From positions 1-9,836 of the forward strand of contig DIFQ01000005.1 in assembly GCA_002419215.1 (NCBI GenBank): a stretch of DNA of 9,836 nucleotides, in the 5' to 3' direction. A program made the translations under genes and the position numbers. The notes under the pieces were generated by a model. That model worked only from the letters and a program-made list of their open reading frames with translations. It was not told the origin of the DNA and made no database searches. Position 1 is the stretch's first letter; each line of letters starts with the position of its first letter. The DNA comes from Syntrophaceae bacterium UBA5744. GTDB lineage: Bacteria; Desulfobacterota; Syntrophia; Syntrophales; UBA2192. Of this stretch, positions 1 to 5,388 are shown piece after piece.

Positions 1-773
1 GCGGCTCCGACAAGCGCGGCGGCGCGAACGGCGCCCGCATCCGTCTGGCGCCGCAGAAGGATTGGGAGGTCAACCAGCCTGCCCGGCTGGCGAAGGTGCT
101 CAAGGCCCTGGAGAAGATTCAAAAGGCCTTCAACAGCGCGCAGTCCCGCGGCAAGAAGGTATCACTGGCTGACCTGATCGTCCTGGGCGGATGCGCCGGC
201 ATCGAGCAAGCGGCGAAGAACGCCGGTCACAAGGTGACGGTCCCCTTCACGCCGGGGCGCATGGACGCCTCGCAGAAGCAGACCGACGCGGCCTCATTCA
301 CCGTGCTCGAGCCGAAGGCCGACGGTTTCCGCAACTATCAGAAGACCCGCTATGCCGTATCGGCCGAAGAGTTGCTGATTGACAAGGCGCAGCTCTTGAC
401 GCTGACGGCGCCGGAGATGACCGTTCTCATCGGCGGCATGCGCGTCCTGAATGCCAACTTCGGAGGCTCTCAGCAGGGTGTCTTCACGAAGCGGCCGGAG
501 ACGCTGACCAATGACTTCTTCATAAACCTGCTCGACATGGGCACGGAGTGGAAGGCGATATCGGACGCCAAGGACATGTTTGAAGGGCGCGATCGCAAGA
601 CGGGCAAAGTCAAGTGGACCGGCACGCGTGTCGATCTCATCTTCGGTTCCAACTCCCAGCTCCGTGCTCTGGCCGAGGTCTACGGAAGCGCGGACGCACA
701 GAAGAAGTTTGTCCAGGACTTCGTGGCGGCATGGAACAAGGTGATGAACCTTGATCGTTTCGACCTCGCCTGA
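1..773 (+). CDS. katG: Catalase-peroxidase KatG, C-terminal part (5' end outside window)
   Basis: This is the C-terminal 256 residues of a bifunctional haem catalase-peroxidase, which breaks down hydrogen peroxide and also oxidises organic donors in the cytoplasm. The reading frame is open from base 3 with no start in the window, so the gene begins upstream. Recognisable family stretches are VSLADLIVLGGCAGIE, PFTPGRMDA, APEMTVLIGGMRVL, LTNDFFINLLDMG, VKWTGTRVDLIFGSNS and the closing DFVAAWNKVMNLDRFDLA, nearly the same as the ends of E. coli and Mycobacterium KatG. This part is the C-terminal domain, which in the family lacks haem but is needed to keep the N-terminal active site in shape. The haem ligands and the Met-Tyr-Trp adduct lie outside the window. 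The C-terminus is full length with no sign of damage. The gene converges on a minus-strand mini-operon across a shared hairpin. Its regulation cannot be judged here. Confidence 0.97.
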   Translation, partial: GSDKRGGANGARIRLAPQKDWEVNQPARLAKVLKALEKIQKAFNSAQSRGKKVSLADLIVLGGCAGIEQAAKNAGHKVTVPFTPGRMDASQKQTDAASFTVLEPKADGFRNYQKTRYAVSAEELLIDKAQLLTLTAPEMTVLIGGMRVLNANFGGSQQGVFTKRPETLTNDFFINLLDMGTEWKAISDAKDMFEGRDRKTGKVKWTGTRVDLIFGSNSQLRALAEVYGSADAQKKFVQDFVAAWNKVMNLDRFDLA

Positions 774-815
774 TCGCAGCATAAACGCCTTCGAGGGCTT
801 CTGAAAGGGCGGTGA

Positions 816-850
816 AAAAAGACGGGGCCTCGCAAGTGAGGCCCCGTCTT
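816..850. terminator. Intrinsic terminator between katG and the minus-strand mini-operon
   Basis: A perfect 13-bp inverted repeat, AAGACGGGGCCTC at 819-831 and GAGGCCCCGTCTT at 838-850, encloses a 6-nt loop. The run of A's at 815-820 is a T-tract when read on the minus strand, right after the stem. The hairpin therefore looks like a strong terminator for the minus-strand pair ending at 882. On the + strand only two T's follow the stem, so it would be a weaker terminator for katG, though it may still stabilise the 3' end of that mRNA. Confidence 0.85.
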
Positions 851-881
851 GCGTTCGGGTTCATGGGCCGATGTCACTGCA

Positions 882-1004
882 TCAATCGGGCAAAGGACAC
901 AGGGAGTAGACATCGGTGCACTCGCACCCCATGACGCTGCCCGACATCGATGCGATTCGGTCTTCCGCCGGAAAGGGTCTTTTGCACTGAATGCACTGGA
1001 TCAT
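882..1004 (-). CDS. Small cysteine-rich (zinc-ribbon-like) protein, 40 aa
   Basis: I do not recognise this protein with confidence. It has 40 residues, starting MIQCIQCKRPFP. Five cysteines are visible: C4 and C7 (CxxC followed by K), C27 and C29 (CxC), and C36, which is a pattern suited to binding a zinc ion or another metal. The start was chosen at ATG 1002-1004 because AAGG lies 6 nt and AAGGAG 12 nt upstream, and because this ATG overlaps the stop of the upstream small membrane gene as ATGA, a typical sign of translational coupling. The frame stays open upstream to a GTG at 1145, but that stretch is already used by the better-supported membrane frame. Downstream lies a strong minus-strand terminator, which supports transcription in this direction. 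The protein may be a short member or a truncated remnant of a longer zinc-ribbon family. It could also be chance, but the RBS, overlap and terminator argue against that. Confidence 0.55.
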   Translation of the reverse strand: MIQCIQCKRPFPAEDRIASMSGSVMGCECTDVYSLCPLPD

Positions 1005-1141
1005 GGGCCGCCTTTTCTCCTTCGAGTCTCGATCCGCCGCGACTTGAACAGCTCCGACGGCTTGACAAGCGCCAGGATAATGATCCCGATCAGGTAAATC
1101 CCCCAGACGCCGAAAACGACGATCTGCTCGTTGGCCTGCAG
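1001..1141 (-). CDS. Small single-pass membrane protein, 46 aa, probable CTG start
   Basis: I know no named family for this protein. The frame encodes about 46 residues: a short polar N-terminus (QANEQ), one clear membrane helix at about residues 8-26 (VVFGVWGIYLIGIIILALV), then a basic tail ending in SRRIETRRRKGGP. The positive-inside rule puts this tail in the cytoplasm. No ATG, GTG or TTG lies near the expected start. The best candidate is CTG at 1139-1141, preceded by the SD-like GGAAGGGGG at 1145-1153. The same frame stays open far upstream as the antisense of the TPR-CHAT gene, and an ATG near 1302 could give about 100 aa, but that extra part has no protein-like character. The stop overlaps the start of the cysteine-rich gene by 4 nt (ATGA). 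The helix and coupling make it likely real; the exact start is uncertain. Confidence 0.5.
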   Translation of the reverse strand: MQANEQIVVFGVWGIYLIGIIILALVKPSELFKSRRIETRRRKGGP

Positions 1142-1192
1142 CCACCCCCTTCCCCGGTGTCTCCGCCCGGACGCTGAGCGAACCTTTCTAAA

Positions 1193-1231
1193 GCCGGCTG
1201 ACCCCCGGCAATCCTTTTGGGGACAGGCTCC
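1193..1231. repeat. REP-like palindromic segment
   Basis: A short GC stem (GCCGG at 1193-1197 with CCGGC at 1205-1209, 7-nt loop) is followed by TTTTGGGGACAGGCTCC at 1215-1231. From memory, GGGGACAGGC-type words recur in many deltaproteobacterial genomes near REP-associated tyrosine transposase genes. Only one copy is visible here, so calling it a repeat relies on that recollection and on nothing in this window. Confidence 0.25.
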
Positions 1232-1268
1232 AACGATTTCCTGATGTACTTCGCAGCTGTGGCGGCTC

Positions 1269-1313
1269 TTTTCTGCAATGATGCATTTGAAAGGCATCAT
1301 TGCAAAATTTTTT
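1269..1313 (+). promoter_or_regulatory. A+T-rich dyad with T-run: terminator, attenuator or operator
   Basis: A perfect 11-bp inverted repeat, TGCAATGATGC at 1274-1284 and GCATCATTGCA at 1294-1304, encloses a 9-nt loop. Two further T-A pairs are possible beyond one mismatch, and six T's (1308-1313) follow on the + strand. This has the shape of an intrinsic terminator in the direction of the TPR-CHAT operon, yet no + strand gene lies just upstream. It could be a leader attenuator, the end of a lost gene, or an operator, since the half-sites are centred about 20 bp apart. Confidence 0.45.
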
Positions 1314-1356
1314 CTTCCAGGCCAGGCATTCTCGACTCGCCGTCGGAAGTGAAGTT

Positions 1357-1375
1357 CCCCGCCCACAGGGCGGGG
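1357..1375. repeat. GC-rich hairpin, possible IS200/IS605-type end or REP
   Basis: CCCCGCCC (1357-1364) and GGGCGGGG (1368-1375) form a perfect 8-bp stem with an ACA loop. GAAGTT precedes it and CTTGCGGG follows. The arrangement resembles the subterminal hairpins of IS200/IS605-family elements and some REP sequences. No tnpA or tnpB gene is in the window, so at most it is a relic or a stand-alone palindrome. No T-run follows, so it is a poor terminator. Confidence 0.35.
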
Positions 1376-1531
1376 CTTGCGGGACGCGCCCCCGGTCGAA
1401 CCCGGGGCCGTGCGCAAGAATGGATATTGCATGCCTGAAAAGCATTTACCCGAAAGGGAATGAACGCTGCCGGAGATGCCGCGGCCGACTCCCGGAAACC
1501 CGGATGCGATGCCGCAAGAATCTATAATCCC

Positions 1532-4500
1532 ATGAGGTTTTCCTTCACAAAGCCCGCCTTCATCCGGTGCGCCGTCGTTTTCCTGCTTCTCCTCGGCATC
1601 CCCGCAGATGCCGCAGGACCGTCCGCAAGGCCTGCGCGGCTGAGCCTTGAGGCGCTCCAGGGCCGCTTCGAGACCGCCCTTGCCCGGCAGGATCGAGCCT
1701 CCCTGAACGCCCTTGCCACGGAGAACCAGGACCTGCTGCGTCCACTGGTCGAAACGCTTCTGACCGGCGCATCCAACTCGGTCCTCGAGGGAGATGAGGC
1801 CGCCGTCCGGAAGCGACTGGCCCTCGCAACGGCCGTTGCCGAGGCGGCAAAGGACGTCTCGGACGACCCCTTCCCCTTGAGGCAGGTCGGTCTCTGTCGC
1901 TCCTGGTCCCGCGAGGAGCACCTTCTCAAGTCCCGGGCCGATTCCCTTTTCGCCCGGGCAAGGACCGCCTTCGACGAGGGGCGTTACGGCGATGTGCTCG
2001 CCCCGGGGCGCTCCGCCCTCGAGTGCTACGCAGCCCTCAGGGACGATGCAGGCGCGGGCGATGCTCTCCACGACCTCGGACAGGCCGGGCGCAGGCTTGC
2101 CGACTACGAATCCGCCCTGGCATGGCATGAGCAGGCGCTTCAACGGGCCCGTCAGGCCCGGGACCGGCTCCGCCAGGGGCGGGCCCTGATCGACCTGGGC
2201 GATGTCCATGAAAGGCGCAAGGAGCTTGCGCAGGCAATGAGCCTCTACCGCCAGGCGCTGCAGGTCCTGAAGCCCCCCGCGGACCGGCAGGAGGCCATCC
2301 GGGCGCTGCGGCAGATCGGCGACGTCCACGTGGCGACAGGAAACTTCAAGGCCGCCTACGGGACCTACAACCAGGCCCTCATCCATGCAGAGAGGGGGCA
2401 GGATGCCCAACGCGTTTCCGAGATCCACGATTACCTGGGGTTCTGCCACCGCAGGCTGGGGGACTACGGAAAGGCCATCGAACATCATCGCAGGGCCCTC
2501 GAAAGCGCGGAAGGCATCGCCGATGCCGACGCGCGCCTGCGGGCCCGCGCCCGCTCCCTGAACCACCTGGGGATCTGCACGGCAAAGCTTGCCGAGGCCG
2601 CTGCCGGTGAAAATAACCGGCCCAGGGCGGTGGAGAAGTACCGCGAGGCCATCGGCTGCGAGGAGGAGGCGCTGGATCTCTCCTCGAAAGCACGGGACCG
2701 CTGGCGGCAGGGATACATCCTCCGATCCCTCTCCCTCATGCACCGGGAGTTGGGCGGAATCCTTGCCGGCGCGGAGGCGGTCGCCCAGTACGGCCGCTCG
2801 CTTGCCTGGGCGGAGGAAGCTCTCGCCCTGGCCGCCGAGATGAAGGAGAAAGAGTGGGAGGGGCTCGCCCTGCACGACCGGGGCCTGGCTCTCGCCCTGC
2901 TCGGCCGGGAACGCGAAGGGCTTGCCGCCTTCGACAGGGCGCTCGGCCTGTGGGGGCAGATCGGCGATCTGCAGTCGGCGGGCTTCGCGCACCGCTTCAC
3001 AGCCCGGCAGTTCCACGAGACGGCGGGACGGTTCGACGAGGCCCTGTCCTCCTACGACCGGGCACTTCAGGCCTTCGGGAAGATCGGCGACGCCGAGTCG
3101 GAGGGCATCACCCTCACCGACAAGGCCAGGGTCAACGCCTCCCGCGGGAGGACGGGGGACGCCGCCCGGCTCTACGACGAGGGGCTTGCGAAACTGGAGG
3201 GCGTGCGCACGAAGGCGGGCTTCCTGGAGTTCAGAAAGGCCTTCATGGGGAAAATCTACGACCGCTACGAGGAAGCGGCGGTCTTTGCCCTCGGACAGGG
3301 TTTCAACGAACGCGCCTTCCGGTATGCCGAGAGCATGAAGGCCCGCACGTTCCTCGATCAGCTGGCCGAGAGCCGCGTCGAGCTGGAAAAGGGCATCGAC
3401 CCCGAACTGAAGAAAAGGCGCGACGCCCTCGAGCGGGACCTCCAGGCGGCAGGGGCCCGCATCACCGAAGAGCACCGCCGGCCCACACCCGACGAGAGAG
3501 TTCTGGCCTCGTCAAGGGCCGAGATGGAAAGGGCGGAGGAGGAACTGGGCCGGGTGAAAAAGCAGATCCGCCTGACGAACCCCCTCTATGCCTCCGTCCA
3601 GTATCCCGAGCCCGTTGCCGTGGCCGAACTGCAGAAAAAAATCCTCTCGGATGACGAAACCCTCCTGGAATATTTCCTCACCGCGAAGGGGGTCTTCTGT
3701 TTCGTCGTCACGCGGGAGCGCTTCCAGACGGCCCGCCTTGCCGTGAGCGAGGAGAAACTCCGCGAAAAGGTGGAGGCGCTTCTCGACAATCTCGAGTCGG
3801 GGCCCGCCAGGGGAGAGGGCTATGACCGGGTTGCGGCGGGGGAGCTCTACGACATCCTGCTCAAACCCATTGAAAAGTCCCTGGAGGGAAGGGCCCTCAT
3901 CGTCGTGCCGGACGGCATCCTGGCCAGGCTCCCCTTCGAGGCCCTCGTTGTCGCGAAAGACGGCGGGCGCACCTACCTGCTCGAGGAAAACCCGGTGAAA
4001 TACGTGCAGTCGGCCTCGGTCCTCGCGACCCTGAGGACCTCGTCGCGTCCGGCCGCCGCAACCGGGGGTTTTGTCGGCTTCGGCGATCCCGTCTACGATT
4101 TCGACCGTTTCCGGAAGGGTGAGCGGGAAGACGTTCCGCCGGGGGACGGCGGGGCCGCGCTCAGGCGCTACGCAGGGATGGCGGGCCGTCTCAGCCGCCT
4201 CGAGGCAAGCGGCGACGAGGTGAGGGGAATCGATCTGCTGTTCCGGGAGGGAAACCGGGAGGGAAAGACCTTTCTGCGCGCGGAGGCGCGGGAGAGCTCC
4301 GCCAAAGGGCAGGCGATGGAGCGTTACGGTTACATCCATTTCTCCATGCACGGCATTCTCGCCCCGGGCTATCAGGCGATCGCCTTCAGCCAGATCCCGG
4401 GAGAAGGAGAAGACGGCCTGCTCACGCTGGGGGAGATCATGAATCTGCGCTACAACGCCCGCCTCGTCGTCCTTTCGGCCTGCCAGACCGGTCTCGGCAG

Positions 4501-4750
4501 GGCGGAGAGGGGCGAAGGGGTCACGGGGCTTACCCGGGCGGTGATGTACGCAGGCAGCCCGGCCGCGGTGGTGAGCCTCTGGAGCGTCGACGACCGGGGC
4601 ACGAGGGAGCTTATGACGCGGTTCTACGAGAACATGATCCGGAAAGAGGCCCCGAAGACCGAAGCCCTGAGAACGGCAAAGCACGAGATGATCAAGACGC
4701 GCTGGCGGCACCCCTACTTCTGGGCCGCTTTTGTCATGTACGGCGAGTGA
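1532..4750 (+). CDS. Exported TPR-repeat CHAT-domain cysteine protease-like protein
   Basis: The product is 1072 aa. Residues 1-28 form a signal peptide (basic start, hydrophobic AVVFLLLLGIP, cleavage site near ADAA), so the protein is probably periplasmic or otherwise exported. Residues 136 to about 600 are tandem tetratricopeptide repeats, with units such as DYESALAWHEQAL, NFKAAYGTYNQAL, DYGKAIEHHRRAL and RFDEALSSYDRAL. Residues about 615-680 are charged and look like a coiled coil. The rest is a CHAT domain, a caspase-like (clan CD) fold. The predicted catalytic pair is His940 in IHFSMHG and Cys984 in VVLSACQTGLG, and the family ending HPYFWAAFVMYGE is intact. I chose ATG 1532 because it puts the signal peptide at the N-terminus. 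ATG 1460 would add 24 residues and has a purine-rich stretch too close to it; neither start has a good SD site. It is first in the probable five-gene operon. TPRs usually bind partner proteins; the substrate is unknown. Confidence 0.93.
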   Translation: MRFSFTKPAFIRCAVVFLLLLGIPADAAGPSARPARLSLEALQGRFETALARQDRASLNALATENQDLLRPLVETLLTGASNSVLEGDEAAVRKRLALATAVAEAAKDVSDDPFPLRQVGLCRSWSREEHLLKSRADSLFARARTAFDEGRYGDVLAPGRSALECYAALRDDAGAGDALHDLGQAGRRLADYESALAWHEQALQRARQARDRLRQGRALIDLGDVHERRKELAQAMSLYRQALQVLKPPADRQEAIRALRQIGDVHVATGNFKAAYGTYNQALIHAERGQDAQRVSEIHDYLGFCHRRLGDYGKAIEHHRRALESAEGIADADARLRARARSLNHLGICTAKLAEAAAGENNRPRAVEKYREAIGCEEEALDLSSKARDRWRQGYILRSLSLMHRELGGILAGAEAVAQYGRSLAWAEEALALAAEMKEKEWEGLALHDRGLALALLGREREGLAAFDRALGLWGQIGDLQSAGFAHRFTARQFHETAGRFDEALSSYDRALQAFGKIGDAESEGITLTDKARVNASRGRTGDAARLYDEGLAKLEGVRTKAGFLEFRKAFMGKIYDRYEEAAVFALGQGFNERAFRYAESMKARTFLDQLAESRVELEKGIDPELKKRRDALERDLQAAGARITEEHRRPTPDERVLASSRAEMERAEEELGRVKKQIRLTNPLYASVQYPEPVAVAELQKKILSDDETLLEYFLTAKGVFCFVVTRERFQTARLAVSEEKLREKVEALLDNLESGPARGEGYDRVAAGELYDILLKPIEKSLEGRALIVVPDGILARLPFEALVVAKDGGRTYLLEENPVKYVQSASVLATLRTSSRPAAATGGFVGFGDPVYDFDRFRKGEREDVPPGDGGAALRRYAGMAGRLSRLEASGDEVRGIDLLFREGNREGKTFLRAEARESSAKGQAMERYGYIHFSMHGILAPGYQAIAFSQIPGEGEDGLLTLGEIMNLRYNARLVVLSACQTGLGRAERGEGVTGLTRAVMYAGSPAAVVSLWSVDDRGTRELMTRFYENMIRKEAPKTEALRTAKHEMIKTRWRHPYFWAAFVMYGE

Positions 4751-4809
4751 AACAGCCCCGCCGGGGGTGCGGAACTTGCATTCCCAGAGCGGAGAAATCC
4801 ATATCATAC

Positions 4810-4815
4810 AGGAGG
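4810..4815 (+). promoter_or_regulatory. Strong Shine-Dalgarno site of the small exported protein gene
   Basis: A consensus AGGAGG sits 6 nt before ATG 4822. It decides the start of the small exported protein over an in-frame GTG at 4747, which overlaps the TPR-CHAT stop codon but would bury the signal peptide behind 25 extra residues. It is the best ribosome binding site of the operon and suggests this product is made in larger amounts than its neighbours. Confidence 0.85.
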
Positions 4816-4821
4816 ATCACC

Positions 4822-5358
4822 ATGAAGAAAAAGAATCTCGGAAAGGCCCTGATACCGACGCTTCTGGCCACCGTCTACACCATCCCCGCCCTGGCCGGCG
4901 CCGATGATCAGCTCAACAAGGGGCAGCAGCCCGTCCGCGAGGCCTCGAAGACCACGATCGCTTCCGAAGCCGTCAGCCAGGAGGTCATCCAGGTGCTGCG
5001 CAAGGGCGAAACGGACCTCGTCACCCTCAACATCGCGGGCCAGCCGGGCACCCGCTTCCGCATCCAGTCCAGCGCCACGGGCAAGGACGACAGCTACACC
5101 CTGGTGCCGAAAGGCGAAGGGGTGATCGGGGAAAACGGAATCGGCTCGGTCAGCTTCGAGCTCAAAAAACTGGGGAAGGATGAGGTCTACCTGAAGGTGA
5201 TCACCTCCGACAAGGCCGATTTTTCCCAGGTACGGGTGACGCCCAAGCCCCTCGTCATGGAGGTGGACCCGGTCCAGATCAAGGAGAGAAACTGGGTCGA
5301 CAAGCTCAAGCGCCCCGCGGTGAGGACCCCGTCGGCCGTCGCCGGCGTTCGCGGGTAG
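4822..5358 (+). CDS. Small exported protein of unknown function, 178 aa, beta-rich, cysteine-free
   Basis: I do not recognise a family. The first 25 residues are a classic signal peptide: MKKK, a hydrophobic stretch (ALIPTLLATVYTIP) and the cleavage site ALA before GADD. The mature part is about 153 residues and has no cysteine. Alternating hydrophobic strands (DLVTLNIAG, TRFRIQSS, SYTLVPKG, GSVSFELKKLG, EVYLKVITSD, SQVRVTPK) suggest a single beta-sandwich or Ig-like domain. The last 25 or so residues are basic and probably unstructured, ending RTPSAVAGVRG. The start is set by a consensus SD. It lies 71 nt after the exported TPR-CHAT gene and 30 nt before the radical SAM gene. Being next to a co-exported protease and having the strongest ribosome binding site, it is a candidate substrate, partner or inhibitor of the CHAT protein, or the target of the downstream enzymes. 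These roles are inference only. Confidence 0.85.
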   Translation: MKKKNLGKALIPTLLATVYTIPALAGADDQLNKGQQPVREASKTTIASEAVSQEVIQVLRKGETDLVTLNIAGQPGTRFRIQSSATGKDDSYTLVPKGEGVIGENGIGSVSFELKKLGKDEVYLKVITSDKADFSQVRVTPKPLVMEVDPVQIKERNWVDKLKRPAVRTPSAVAGVRG

Positions 5359-5388
5359 TCAAATCCACGATATCAAGAGGGCCGGCAC

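Larger units (their letters stand above)
1142..1531. other. Intergenic region with palindromes, no protein gene supported
   Basis: This stretch separates the divergent minus-strand mini-operon from the large + strand operon, so it should contain promoters for both. I found no convincing sigma-70 or sigma-54 promoter. It contains a REP-like segment (1193-1231), an A+T-rich dyad with a T-run (1269-1313), a GC-rich hairpin (1357-1375) and a second weaker GC hairpin (CCCCGG at 1390-1395 with CCGGGG at 1402-1407). The frame of the TPR-CHAT gene is open back to an ATG at 1460, but those 24 codons do not resemble a protein N-terminus. Confidence 0.6.

Noticed and set aside
1389..1407. Minus-strand GGTTCGA inside a GC hairpin, like a tRNA T-arm
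   Set aside because: The stem geometry gives a 6-nt loop instead of the 7-nt T-loop. No acceptor, D-arm or anticodon arm can be found around it.
1523..1528. TATAAT as a -10 promoter element
   Set aside because: It has no matching -35 at the right distance and lies only 3 nt before the chosen start codon, which would leave no leader and place the transcription start inside the gene.
1001..3475. Long minus-strand open frame (824 codons)
   Set aside because: It is mostly antisense to the TPR-CHAT gene, whose domains and catalytic motifs are clear. High GC leaves the opposite strand free of stops. Only its last 46 codons, with the membrane helix, were kept as a gene.
1532..4750. CRISPR type III-E link (TPR-CHAT as Craspase subunit)
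   Set aside because: The protein has a signal peptide, and no repeats, cas genes or Csx30-like gene are visible in the window.
4752..4770. CCCC/GGGG mini-hairpin after the TPR-CHAT stop
   Set aside because: The stem is only 4-5 bp and no T-run follows, so it is not supported as a terminator inside the operon.
3512..4807. Minus-strand open frame of 431 codons
   Set aside because: It lies opposite the CHAT domain. Its translation has no recognisable domain and a composition typical of an antisense shadow.
4747..4821. GTG at 4747 as start of the small exported protein
   Set aside because: It overlaps the previous stop as GTGA, but would put 25 non-conserved-looking residues before a perfect signal peptide that has its own consensus SD.
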